This document shows, piece by piece, positions 16,975 through 25,901 of a stretch of DNA of 64,000 nt (position 1 is its first letter; each line of letters begins with the position of its first letter). The stretch is from contig NZ_VFRQ01000013.1 of assembly GCF_006385705.1 (NCBI RefSeq), positions 42,299-106,298 on the forward strand, given 5' to 3'. The stretch comes from Pontibacter mangrovi. GTDB lineage: Bacteria; Bacteroidota; Bacteroidia; Cytophagales; Hymenobacteraceae. Both the position numbers and the translations under genes were made by a program. The notes beneath the pieces were generated by a model. It made no database searches and was not told the DNA's origin. It saw only the letters and a program-made list of their open reading frames with translations.

Positions 16975-19900
16975 ATGCACCGACGTTTACCCTTACCATC
17001 TGCTGTGTCTTCAGGAGCTCCTGTGACCTTGTATCCGGAGGAGACATTTCGCCCTTCCTTTTACAGTCTCTTGTCCCTGAAGAAAAGTCTCAGGCTGCAC
17101 ACCAAGCTGGCATTAGCCCTCTTTAGCTTCCTGGTATGTTTCATTAGCACGGCAACGGGACAGACACTCCGCAGCGCATGTGCCGGAAAACAAGAAACCT
17201 TTACCGCCACCTATACAGGAAGCAGTAACAACACACGCTGGCAGTCCAGCACCAATGGCAACAACTGGTCTAACGTCACAAGCGGCACTTCATTTGGGCC
17301 TAACAGGACCATGACCTGCACCGTAACTGCCGCCCCAAACCTGGACGGCAGACGCTATCGAGCCCAGTACCGCTCTGGCCGTAACTGGATCACTATTTCG
17401 ACCTTCCAGTTAGCGGTTGCCACCGCGCCCCCTGCCGGTCCGCTGGTAAGTGCAGCACCGGCCTGCCCCGGCAGTAGCACGACGCTGCTGGTGACCTCTC
17501 CTGACAACAGCTTTACCTACCGCTGGTACACGGCCCCTAACGGGGGAGGTTCGGTGCATACGGGAACATCCTTCACCACGCCAGCCCTGAGCAGCCCGGA
17601 CACCTATTACGTGGCTGCCGAGAATGCCTGCGGCACCAGCGCCCGCACTGCCGTGCCTGTCACTATCAGCCAGCTTCCTGCCAGTCCGACAGCCAATGAC
17701 AACGCCCGCACCGGGCCAGGCCCTGTCACGCTCAGAGCCGCCGGCGCCCCTGCAGGCGGAAGTTACCGCTGGTTCCTTTCCGACGGGACGCTTATCAACG
17801 GGGCTACCGGCGACAGCTATACTACGCCCACCCTTTCTTCGACGACCACTTACTATGTCGCCTCCCTCAATGCCCAGGGCTGTGAAAGCTCCCGGGTTGC
17901 CGTCACTGCGACCGTGCTGCCGGCCAGCCCGCCCAATACCTACTGCGCCGGGGAAAGCGTTCCCTTGGCTGTGCCCCAGCCTACTATATTTGAAGAACAG
18001 CGTAATTTGCAGTGGCAGGTTAGTACCGATGGGGAAAGCTGGGAAGACATCAAAGGTGCCACGCTCAACGACTACACCGTCATCGCCAGCCAGGCTAATA
18101 ACGGGTACAGCTACAGGGCACAATATGAATATAGGTACTGGTTTTTTGGTTGGTCTAGCTGGACTACGGAGACTAGCCCCGTGACTCAGGTCCTGGTCAG
18201 CCCTACCCCCGCACCGCCCACAACGAGCGGCGCGTCCCACTGCGGCGAGGGAATGGTCACCCTGACGGCCAGCGGCTCTACCGGGAGCTACAGGTGGTAT
18301 GAGGCCATGGCCGGGGGGGCGCCAGTCGCCTCCGGCGCCGAATTCCAAACTATGATCACCACGAACACCACCTTCTACGTAGCTGCCGTCAACGCCAACG
18401 GGTGTGAAAGCATCCGGCGGGCCGTCACGGCTTCCGTAGGCCCCACGACGCGCGGAGGCTCGCGGACAGACGCCGGCCCGGTGGAGTTGTTCGCAGCTGG
18501 CGCCCCGGCAGGCGGGAGCTATCGCTGGTATACCCAGCCGTCGGGCGGCTCCCCGATCAGCGACGTAAGCGGTGGCCTGTATACCCCGGTTGTCAGCACC
18601 ACCACCACGTACTATGTCTCGATCCTTACCACGGACTGCGAGAGCACCAGAACCCCGGTAACGGCCACCATCACCCCGGCTTCGTTTACCGGCAACCTGG
18701 GGTCTAACGTGATACTGTTTCACGAAAATTTTAGCGGTTACTCAGGCAATGCGCCTGGCATGGGCGCAGGAGGCGGGCAGTGGGATCTCAAGCCCGTACT
18801 GGATGCACCTGGAAATAGTACCGCGGCACAGGCATCCGGCAGGCACTATATCAGAACCAGTGCCTCCTCCGGCGCCTCCACCAGGTCTCTTACCCTCGAT
18901 GACGCCCTCTCGACGAAAGGCTATGAGCAGATTGGCGTCATCTGGTCCCACCGCAGCACCTTTGAAGACCAGCCTGACCGGAGGCCAAGCCTTTCGTTCA
19001 GCACCGACAACGGCAGTACCTGGCGCAGGGTCTCGGGTTGGACCAACAACCTGAGCACCTCCTGGACATGGGCCAATAACGGCAACTACATCACGCTCCC
19101 GGCAGAAGCCTCGGACGCCGCCAGCCTTATGCTGCGTTGGGAGGTGGCCAACCACCCGGTCGGGGCGGCATATTACGCAGTGGATGACATCACCGTCATC
19201 GGCACCCCCACAAGCGGCTTGAATACCTTTAGTTGGAGCAGCCGCCCGGAGGGAGAAGACCCCTTCGTCATATCGGAACAATACCCGGAAGAGTACACCG
19301 TGGACGGGGTGGCGCTCACCTGGTCGATTGAAACGCTGAATACGGCCCCCTCGGTCAGGAAAGTGACCAGCAGCCAGTACCAGTCCACGCCAGTTCTGGC
19401 CATCGTGCAGACAGGCGCTAATGACCAGGACAACAAGACCGTTATTTCCCTGGACTTGAGCAGCCCGGTCCAGGACCTGACCTTTTCCATTCTGGACGTA
19501 GACAGGCAGCAGGGACAGTTCCGGGACGATCTCGAGATCCTGGGCTATAATGCCGGCGCCCCGGTTTCCCTGGATAAAAAGAACGTCATCCATACCTCCC
19601 ACCAGGACTTCACAGGAGGCAGGATAACAAGCCTGACGGATTACAATGATGTGGCCTCTGACTCGGGCGAAGGAAATGTGACGGTTACTTTCCGGCAAGC
19701 GGTTGACCGGGTGGTGATCAACTACCGGAACGCCGAGGCCAGCGGCAACCAGGGCATCGGGATACACGACCTGAAATGGGGCACCCCGATCATTACCCCG
19801 CTTCCCGTAGAGCTTGCCTCCTTTAGCGCCAAAGCCCAGCAGAACCAGGTAGTACTCAACTGGCGCACCGCCTCGGAGCTCAACAACGACCGCTTTGAAG

Positions 19901-20352
19901 TGGAGCGCAGCCAGGATGGACGGAGCTTTTCCAGGATTGGCAGTGTACAGGGCAAGGGAACGACCATTCAGCCCAACGCCTACCTTTTCCGGGACCGCAA
20001 CCCCGGCACGGGCGTTAATTATTACCGTTTGCGCCAGGTGGACCATGACGGCACCTATGAATACAGCAAGACAGTGTTCGTCCATATCAAGTCCACGGCC
20101 GTTTCGGTTAAGGCATTCCCGAATCCATTCACTGATTTTGTCCGCCTGGAGCTGACAAGCGAAGAAACCGGGCCGGCCCTGGCGCTGGTGCTGGACGGGC
20201 AGGGACGCGTGATCCTGGAGCAACAGTTTCAGGTTGCAGAAAGGTACACCACTTTAGAGCTGCCGACACGCGACCTGGCTGCAGGCCTCTACTTTTTAAA
20301 AGTAAAGGGCGCTGGCATCGACGCAACCACCAAGCTAATCAAGCAGCGCTAA
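16975..20352 (+). CDS. Large exported protein with Ig-like repeats and T9SS type A sorting domain
   Basis: 1125 aa. The N-terminus has an unusually long charged lead before a hydrophobic core (LALALFSFLVCFISTATGQ, near residues 45-62); a TTG codon near 17070 could be an alternative start. Residues about 150-565 contain repeated Ig-like modules, each with SYRWY and a TTYYVAAxNAxGCES-type end. A jelly-roll-like region follows (about 575-780; FHENFSGYSGNAPG, YYAVDDITVIG). The C-terminus is a type A T9SS sorting domain (AFPNPFTDFVRLEL through GLYFLKVKG, about 1040-1125), preceded by LPVELASFSAKAQQNQVVLNWRTASELNNDRFEVERS, typical of this class. Exported by the T9SS to the surface or medium. No enzymatic motif seen; probably adhesive or structural. 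Confidence 0.85.
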   Translation: MHRRLPLPSAVSSGAPVTLYPEETFRPSFYSLLSLKKSLRLHTKLALALFSFLVCFISTATGQTLRSACAGKQETFTATYTGSSNNTRWQSSTNGNNWSNVTSGTSFGPNRTMTCTVTAAPNLDGRRYRAQYRSGRNWITISTFQLAVATAPPAGPLVSAAPACPGSSTTLLVTSPDNSFTYRWYTAPNGGGSVHTGTSFTTPALSSPDTYYVAAENACGTSARTAVPVTISQLPASPTANDNARTGPGPVTLRAAGAPAGGSYRWFLSDGTLINGATGDSYTTPTLSSTTTYYVASLNAQGCESSRVAVTATVLPASPPNTYCAGESVPLAVPQPTIFEEQRNLQWQVSTDGESWEDIKGATLNDYTVIASQANNGYSYRAQYEYRYWFFGWSSWTTETSPVTQVLVSPTPAPPTTSGASHCGEGMVTLTASGSTGSYRWYEAMAGGAPVASGAEFQTMITTNTTFYVAAVNANGCESIRRAVTASVGPTTRGGSRTDAGPVELFAAGAPAGGSYRWYTQPSGGSPISDVSGGLYTPVVSTTTTYYVSILTTDCESTRTPVTATITPASFTGNLGSNVILFHENFSGYSGNAPGMGAGGGQWDLKPVLDAPGNSTAAQASGRHYIRTSASSGASTRSLTLDDALSTKGYEQIGVIWSHRSTFEDQPDRRPSLSFSTDNGSTWRRVSGWTNNLSTSWTWANNGNYITLPAEASDAASLMLRWEVANHPVGAAYYAVDDITVIGTPTSGLNTFSWSSRPEGEDPFVISEQYPEEYTVDGVALTWSIETLNTAPSVRKVTSSQYQSTPVLAIVQTGANDQDNKTVISLDLSSPVQDLTFSILDVDRQQGQFRDDLEILGYNAGAPVSLDKKNVIHTSHQDFTGGRITSLTDYNDVASDSGEGNVTVTFRQAVDRVVINYRNAEASGNQGIGIHDLKWGTPIITPLPVELASFSAKAQQNQVVLNWRTASELNNDRFEVERSQDGRSFSRIGSVQGKGTTIQPNAYLFRDRNPGTGVNYYRLRQVDHDGTYEYSKTVFVHIKSTAVSVKAFPNPFTDFVRLELTSEETGPALALVLDGQGRVILEQQFQVAERYTTLELPTRDLAAGLYFLKVKGAGIDATTKLIKQR

Positions 20353-20367
20353 GCATTGGTTCTAAGA

Positions 20368-20409
20368 CAAAGGCCGGAGTAACATTGTTTGACTCCGGCC
20401 TTTGCTTTT
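20368..20409 (+). terminator. Strong rho-independent terminator
   Basis: CAAAGGCCGGAGT (20368-20380) pairs perfectly with ACTCCGGCCTTTG (20392-20404) around an 11-base loop, then CTTTTT. It lies 15 bases after the stop of the T9SS type A protein gene. Confidence 0.9.
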
Positions 20410-20740
20410 TACCTTCCGGTCATAAACCTATTTCCTGCCTCATTTTTTCCATTACATTTCACAAGCCTGACATCCGGATCGACACCACCCGGCGCAGATG
20501 CCAACCCTCTCCTTTGAAAATGACCTTTACTTGCGTCAAGGACTAAAGAGGTTCCTGACATGATAGCCTTTTAATGGTGAAGTACTTTCTATGGCCCAGG
20601 TTGTAACCCTAACGCCGGGGGTTACCTCACTTTCTCTGACTTACGGTCACCAGGCACACCCACCGCAGCGCTATTGGCCACGTTTTCCCCTACCTACCGC
20701 CCTGCGCGACAGCACCAAGCAACATTAACATAAGTACTTA
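20410..20740. other. Intergenic region upstream of the NamZ-like gene
   Basis: About 330 bases with no coding frame of note. It ends at the promoter at 20741-20772. Confidence 0.35.
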
Positions 20741-20772
20741 TTTGTTAGAATTTTACCCTATATTTACTTTTG
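20741..20772 (+). promoter_or_regulatory. Bacteroidota-type promoter of the NamZ-like gene
   Basis: TTTG (20741-20744) and TACTTTTG (20765-20772) are separated by 20 bases, matching the Bacteroidota -33/-7 consensus (TTTG, TAnnTTTG). Transcription should begin near 20779, so a TTG codon at 20742 cannot be the start of the downstream gene. Confidence 0.75.
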
Positions 20773-20792
20773 CATATCTTTTTCAACCTCCT

Positions 20793-22070
20793 ATGACTGC
20801 ACCAATGTCCAAAATGCTTCTTTCCTGCCTTACCTGTGGCCTGCTGTTGTTCTTGCTGGCGAGCTCCTCGTGTACAGAGACAACAAGTGCCTCCGCTGAA
20901 AATAAGGGCTACACCCAGCAGCACGCTACCCAGAGAAATCAGGAGCTGGTGACCGGCGCAGACCAGGTAGAAAAGTACCTGCCCTTGCTAAAGGGCAAGC
21001 GTGTGGCGCTTGTCGTGAACCCCACCTCCATCATCGGCAATACACCCAGCGTGGATAGCCTCCTGGCCCTGGGAGTGAACGTGGTGAAGATCTTCGGCCC
21101 GGAACACGGGTTTCGGGGCAACGCCAGCAACGGGGCCAAGGTAGCCGACGAAGTGGACGCCCAGACGGGCCTGCCCATTATCTCCCTGTATGGCGCCAAG
21201 CGCAAGCCCAGCAAAGCGGACCTGGCCGATGTGGACCTCCTCCTCTATGACATCCAGGACGTGGGGGTTCGCTTCTACACCAACATCAACACGCTGCGTG
21301 ATGTGATGGAGGCCGCAGCCGAGCACCAGGTGGCGTTTCTTCTGCTCGACCGGCCCAACCCGCACGGGTACCTGATCGACGGCCCGGTGCTGGACATGCA
21401 GTACAAATCAGGCATTGGCCAGTTCCCCATTCCCATTGCCCATGGCATGACCGTGGGCGAGTTCGCACGCATGATCAACGGGGAGGGCTGGATGGCCGAC
21501 GGCCTCAGGCTGGACACGGTTCCCATCATCCCGGTGGCCAATTACCGCCACGACATGCCCTATGAGCTGCCCGTCAAGCCCTCGCCGAACCTGAATACAG
21601 CCCAAAGCGTGATGCTTTATCCCAGTACCTGCCTGTTTGAAGGCACTATCCTGAACCATGGCCGTGGGACACAGTTCCCCTTTACAATTCTGGGTGCCCC
21701 GGCCCTGAAAGGCACCTACGACTTTTCCTTTACGCCGGTGAGCATTCCGGGCATGAGCGAGACACCACTGCACATGGGCCAGGTTTGCTACGGATTGGAT
21801 CTGCGTTCATACGATGTGGAGCAACTCCGAAAGAGGCGCCAGCTCAACCTGTCCTGGCTCCTGGAGCTCTACCAGGCCTATCCCGACAAAGCGCGTTTTT
21901 TTGATTCCTCCTACAGCAATCAGATGGGGGTGATTGAACGCCTGGTGGGCGTAGGGGACTTCAGGAAGCAGGTGGCCCAGGGCTGGACAGAAGCCCAGAT
22001 CAGGGAGACCTGGCAGCCGGGGCTCGCCGCCTTCAAAGAGATGCGCCAGAAGTACCTGCTTTATCCATGA
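20793..22070 (+). CDS. namZ: DUF1343 / NamZ-like exo-beta-N-acetylmuramidase lipoprotein
   Basis: About 425 aa of the DUF1343 (PF07075) family, whose characterised member NamZ removes N-acetylmuramic acid from the non-reducing end of peptidoglycan fragments. Family phrases: LVVNPTSIIG, FGPEHGFRG, SLYGAKRKPS, LLYDIQDVGVRFYT, LLDRPNPHG, LNHGRGTQFPF. The N-terminus is a signal sequence with a Ser-Ser-Ser-Cys lipobox-like end, so it is probably a periplasmic lipoprotein. I chose ATG 20793 because the promoter at 20741-20772 overlaps the longer TTG-started reading; ATGs at 20805 and 20814 are also possible. Probable role: cell-wall turnover or recycling. Confidence 0.87.
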   Translation: MTAPMSKMLLSCLTCGLLLFLLASSSCTETTSASAENKGYTQQHATQRNQELVTGADQVEKYLPLLKGKRVALVVNPTSIIGNTPSVDSLLALGVNVVKIFGPEHGFRGNASNGAKVADEVDAQTGLPIISLYGAKRKPSKADLADVDLLLYDIQDVGVRFYTNINTLRDVMEAAAEHQVAFLLLDRPNPHGYLIDGPVLDMQYKSGIGQFPIPIAHGMTVGEFARMINGEGWMADGLRLDTVPIIPVANYRHDMPYELPVKPSPNLNTAQSVMLYPSTCLFEGTILNHGRGTQFPFTILGAPALKGTYDFSFTPVSIPGMSETPLHMGQVCYGLDLRSYDVEQLRKRRQLNLSWLLELYQAYPDKARFFDSSYSNQMGVIERLVGVGDFRKQVAQGWTEAQIRETWQPGLAAFKEMRQKYLLYP

Positions 22071-22096
22071 GCGGCGCCCCGGACGCCGCTCATTTA
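22068..22096 (+). terminator. Hairpin terminator overlapping the stop codon
   Basis: TGAGCGGCG (22068-22076, including the stop TGA) pairs perfectly with CGCCGCTCA (22084-22092), then TTTACG. It sits between two convergent genes. The T-tract is short, so termination may be weak. Confidence 0.6.
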
Positions 22097-22162
22097 CGTA
22101 GATGAGCTATTGCCGGTGGTTTTTTATTTTTAACCAAGCGTCATTGCCCAGCCGCTGCCTTT

Positions 22163-23119
22163 TTATTGAAATAATTCCGGGGCTTTAGAAGGCGGAACCC
22201 CTTTAATTTTCTTAAAGCAGTTGCTAAAAGCGGCCAGGTCGGTAAAGTTCAGCAGCGTGGCGATGTCAGCCCAGGTATGGCCTTTCTGTTTTAGCTGCAC
22301 ACTGTAGTCTACCCGCCTGCCAAGCAGGTAATGGTAAGGGCTCTCGCCGAAGCACTGCCTGAAGAGCCGGAAAAAACGGGATTCCGACAGGCAGCACTCC
22401 TTGGCCACCTGCTGCATGCTTATATCTGCCTCCAGGTTAGAATCCAGCACTTCTTTGCCCTTTAGCAGCCGGCGGTATAATTCCTGGCGGGTGGAACGCT
22501 TGGCCGTCTGCAAGTTGTAGTAAGACTGGATATACCCTTGGTTCTCCCTGACCAGCAGCGCCGCGATTTCATAAAGGAGCTCTACCCCCGGCTGCGCGCC
22601 TACTTGCCCCCTTGAGGACAGCATCACCCGATGAAGCCCCTGCTGCAGGGGCATGCTCGCAGGGGCGCCGTGCACCAGCAAATCCGACGTGAACAGAAAG
22701 CGGCTGCAGTGGTCACCGTCATCCAGTTCATCGGGCCGCAGCAACTCCCGCAACTGCTCATTGACCAGCGTTACATCCATATCAATGCACACGCTATGGG
22801 TTGGCGTATCACCTATCTGTACGTCAAAGGAGCCGACCGTGTCGTTAACCAACAGAAAATGACCTTTCCTCAGGCTGTGTCGCTTTCCCTGTACCCAATA
22901 GGTCTCCTGTCCCTCCGCCACGTACTTGAGCCCCAGGCCCCGGGGCTTGATGACGTCTTCCAGCGAGGAAAGGCGCGCAGTCATGATCCGGTTTTCGGAT
23001 TTGCGGCCTTTGTAGCTGCGGTAGGTGCTGTTGTTTACGTGCACCACCTCGCAGCTGCAGGCATAGGCGCCGGCAGATGCGGCGCTGTTGGCTGGCGTGG
23101 GATTCATAGAGTGCTTCAT
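22163..23119 (-). CDS. AraC family transcriptional regulator
   Basis: 318 aa. The C-terminal 100 residues form an AraC/XylS double helix-turn-helix: first helix pair ISMQQVAKECCLSESRFFRLFRQCFGESP, second HTWADIATLLNFTDLAAFSNCFKKIKGVPPS. The N-terminal 150 residues look like a cupin-type effector or dimerisation domain (KRHSLRKGHFLLVNDTVGSF). It is divergent from the hydrolase/hydrolase/receptor cluster at 23255-28316, with 135 bases between the starts. That is the usual arrangement for a local activator, so it probably controls that cluster. Effector unknown. Confidence 0.88.
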   Translation of the reverse strand: MKHSMNPTPANSAASAGAYACSCEVVHVNNSTYRSYKGRKSENRIMTARLSSLEDVIKPRGLGLKYVAEGQETYWVQGKRHSLRKGHFLLVNDTVGSFDVQIGDTPTHSVCIDMDVTLVNEQLRELLRPDELDDGDHCSRFLFTSDLLVHGAPASMPLQQGLHRVMLSSRGQVGAQPGVELLYEIAALLVRENQGYIQSYYNLQTAKRSTRQELYRRLLKGKEVLDSNLEADISMQQVAKECCLSESRFFRLFRQCFGESPYHYLLGRRVDYSVQLKQKGHTWADIATLLNFTDLAAFSNCFKKIKGVPPSKAPELFQ

Positions 23120-23254
23120 GAGGCTTTAATTTATGTAAAATTTAGCAGAGGAATGCCATGCCTATGTCCGCTGACACAAGAATTGGCAGGATTTTACAAC
23201 CCCCTCCTGCCCAACATTTATTTACTTGCCAGCCAAACGCTATCTTTCCCACAA

Positions 23255-24655
23255 ATGAAAATAAATGCTTTACGCCGTATGGTGTGTATGATGCTGCTTC
23301 TGTCAGGCGTTGCCATGGCCCGCGAGGCTGGCGCGCAGGAGCTCAAGCGCCGCGCAGACCTGGGCCTGCGGGTAAGTTCCCTGCCTGACTCCCTGGCCAG
23401 GGAGCACCGCCTCCGCAGCGGCCTGCTGGCCACCGGCACGCTGCCCGCTTCCACTGCCGATGCCCTGGGCATACGGCAAGGCGATATCCTCCTGTCGATT
23501 AACAAAAAGCAACTTACCGCACCTGTTGAGCTATATGAGCTGAACCAGTCCATGCAGCTGGGGCAGGACCTGGACGTGCGGCTGCTGCGCAAGGGCAAAA
23601 AGATAAGGCTGCAGGGCAAGATGCAGCCAAGGCCCCTGGAGCATTCTTCCAACGCACAGGTGCGCTATGGCCAGGTAGCCTTCCGCGGCGGTTTGCTCCG
23701 CACCATTACCTATAGCCCCCGCCAAGCGGGCAGGCATCCGGCCATTCTCTTTATTCCGGGCTTTCCCTGTCAGTCCATTGATGACTACGGCGCCTCAGCC
23801 TACGGCCAGCTGATCAGGGGCTGGAGTGAACGGGGCTATGTGGTGATGCTGGTGGAAAAGCCCGGTCTGGGCGACAACGTCAACACGCCCGACTGTATGG
23901 AAATAGACCTGCGCACCGAGATCGAGGCCTTCGAGCAGGGTCTTGTGCAGCTAAAGGGGTACGAGCAGGTAGACCCGGAAAAAGTGTTTCTCTTCGGCCA
24001 TTCGATGGGGGGCATTATCGCCCCCATGCTCAGCCAGAAGCACCGGCTCCGGGGGGTCATGGTCTACGGAAGTCCTTACCGGCCCTGGTTTGAGTTTGCG
24101 ACTGAAATGTTCCGTTTCCAGGCCCCCATAGCCGGCACCGATTACGTAGCGCACGAAGCAACCATGCGCACCCTCTACCATGTCATGTACCGCTTCTTTG
24201 TGCTGGCCCAGCACCCTGACACCATTGCCGCCGCCGACCCTGCCTATCGGAAGATCCTGCAGGAGGCGTTCCAGCACCAGGGAGGCGACCAGTTCTGGTC
24301 CCGGGATTACCGGTATTGGCAGCAAATTGACGAACTCAACCTGACCAGGGCCTGGGCTGAGACCGAAGCGCACGTGCTCTCGATCTGGGGAGAGTATGAC
24401 TTTGAGATCGTCAACGACGAAGACCATAAGCGCATTGTTGAAGTAGTCAACCACTACCACCCGGGTCACGGAACCTTCCTGGCGATGCCCGGGACAAACC
24501 ACTCCCTGATCAAGGTAGATGGCATGGCCCAAGGCGTAGCCCAGATGAAAAAACGCGACCCGGATTATAACCGCAGCCATTTCAACACCGCCCTGATCAC
24601 CGAAACGGACGCCTGGATCAAGCGCGTGCTGCAGCAGACCCCTCCCTCACATTAA
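23255..24655 (+). CDS. Exported alpha/beta hydrolase with N-terminal PDZ-like domain
   Basis: 466 aa starting at ATG 23255; a longer frame running back to 22631 is antisense to the AraC gene and is rejected. The signal peptide is followed by a PDZ-like domain at about 55-115 (GTLPASTADALGIRQGDILLSINKK). The hydrolase domain then shows PAILFIPGFPCQS, the nucleophile elbow GHSMGG (Ser250), probable acid Asp382 (WGEYDFE) and His416 (PGTNHS). PDZ plus alpha/beta hydrolase in one exported protein is uncommon; the PDZ part may hold a peptide substrate or partner. First gene of a likely operon with a serine hydrolase (11-base gap) and a TonB-type receptor, so it probably processes a substrate in the periplasm. 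Substrate unknown. Confidence 0.85.
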   Translation: MKINALRRMVCMMLLLSGVAMAREAGAQELKRRADLGLRVSSLPDSLAREHRLRSGLLATGTLPASTADALGIRQGDILLSINKKQLTAPVELYELNQSMQLGQDLDVRLLRKGKKIRLQGKMQPRPLEHSSNAQVRYGQVAFRGGLLRTITYSPRQAGRHPAILFIPGFPCQSIDDYGASAYGQLIRGWSERGYVVMLVEKPGLGDNVNTPDCMEIDLRTEIEAFEQGLVQLKGYEQVDPEKVFLFGHSMGGIIAPMLSQKHRLRGVMVYGSPYRPWFEFATEMFRFQAPIAGTDYVAHEATMRTLYHVMYRFFVLAQHPDTIAAADPAYRKILQEAFQHQGGDQFWSRDYRYWQQIDELNLTRAWAETEAHVLSIWGEYDFEIVNDEDHKRIVEVVNHYHPGHGTFLAMPGTNHSLIKVDGMAQGVAQMKKRDPDYNRSHFNTALITETDAWIKRVLQQTPPSH

Positions 24656-24666
24656 AAGAAAAAACG

Positions 24667-25833
24667 ATGAATAAGTACTTAGCCGCTTTCCTTCTGGTGT
24701 TCCTCAGCAGCCTCTGCCTGCCCGCCCTGGCACAATCGGCAGCCCCAACAACACAGCTCCAAGAGCGCTTGCAGGCCCACCTCGATTCGCTCTGGCAAGC
24801 AAACGGTTTTCCCGGGGCTACCTTTAGCGTCGTCCTGCCGGATGGCCGGCAGCTTAGCCTGGCCACCGGCACAGCTGACTCTGCCAGCCGCCAGCCCATG
24901 CGCCCTGACAGCAGGATGTTTTCGGGCAGTAACGGCAAAACCCTGTTTGTCGCCGCCGCCATGGCGCTGCAGGCGCAGGGCGCCTTTCACCTGGATGACA
25001 GCATCAAAACCTACATTGGGCAGGAGCAATGGTTCAACCGCATCCCCAACGCACGGGCGATCACCATGCGCATGCTCCTCAACCACACCTCAGGCATCAT
25101 GGAATACTATGAGCTCGGGGACTTTATGCAACAACTCAAAGAGAACCCCGCCCGTACCTGGACACCGGTAGAGCTTCTGGCCTACGTGTTTGACCGGGAG
25201 CCCCTGTTTGCAGCGGGGCAGGGTTTCAGTTACGCCGATACCAACTTTATCCTGTTTGGCTACATCCTGGAGAAGATCACCGGCCGGAACATGTATGAGC
25301 TGGCGCGGCAGTACGTGCTCAGCCCTTACCGCCTCACGGCCACTGTGCCATCGGTCCATCGGGCCTATCCTCTCCTGGCCGTTGGCTACGCCCGGGCAGG
25401 CGGGCCTTTCCCGGTAGAAGGTGCCTTTGTCAAGGACGGCCGGACGGTCTTTAGTCCGCAGTTTGAGTGGACCGGCGGGGGTTTTGTGTCCAGTGTGGCC
25501 GACCTAGCCTCGTGGGCAAAGACCTACTACCTCCTGCCCGGCGTTCCGGCAGAAGCCAGGGAGCAGATGCGCCAGGGGGTGCCCGCCAACACCGGCAAAG
25601 ACCACCGGTATGGGCTGGGCATGCAACTCAGGCCCGGCGGGACGGCAGGCATGGGCTACGGGCACAGCGGCTGGTTTCCCGGTTACCTGACTGATGCCGA
25701 GTACTTCCCTGACCTGGACCTGGCCCTGGCCATACAGTTCAACACCGATGACTTCCGCCTGCTCAAGCGCACGCCCCATGCCTACCTGCTGGACATGGCC
25801 AGGATCGTGACCCAAACCCTATCCCAGCCTTAA
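24667..25833 (+). CDS. Periplasmic serine hydrolase (class C beta-lactamase/PBP fold)
   Basis: 388 aa with a signal peptide ending LPALAQ (residue about 23). Motifs of the beta-lactamase-related serine hydrolase family: S88-N-G-K91 (SxxK), the tyrosine motif FSYADTN (Tyr189, where YxN is usual) and HSG at 333-335 (YGHSGW) in place of KTG. The family includes esterases, D-aminopeptidases and DD-peptidases. It starts 11 bases after the alpha/beta hydrolase and 68 bases before the receptor gene, so all three may act on the same imported compound. The exact reaction cannot be told. Confidence 0.85.
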   Translation: MNKYLAAFLLVFLSSLCLPALAQSAAPTTQLQERLQAHLDSLWQANGFPGATFSVVLPDGRQLSLATGTADSASRQPMRPDSRMFSGSNGKTLFVAAAMALQAQGAFHLDDSIKTYIGQEQWFNRIPNARAITMRMLLNHTSGIMEYYELGDFMQQLKENPARTWTPVELLAYVFDREPLFAAGQGFSYADTNFILFGYILEKITGRNMYELARQYVLSPYRLTATVPSVHRAYPLLAVGYARAGGPFPVEGAFVKDGRTVFSPQFEWTGGGFVSSVADLASWAKTYYLLPGVPAEAREQMRQGVPANTGKDHRYGLGMQLRPGGTAGMGYGHSGWFPGYLTDAEYFPDLDLALAIQFNTDDFRLLKRTPHAYLLDMARIVTQTLSQP

Positions 25834-25901
25834 AGTAACCGTTATGCCCGACACCCTCTGCCTAGCGCGGGGGGCCTTTGCTGACCTAAACTCCTGAAAC
25901 T

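Noticed and set aside
17410..20223. Two long minus-strand frames (437 and 493 codons) opposite the T9SS type A protein gene
   Set aside because: Antisense shadows of a GC-rich repetitive gene; low-complexity composition and no family resemblance.
22631..23254. N-terminal extension of the PDZ-alpha/beta hydrolase
   Set aside because: It is antisense to the AraC gene; a signal peptide begins at ATG 23255, so the extension is not real.
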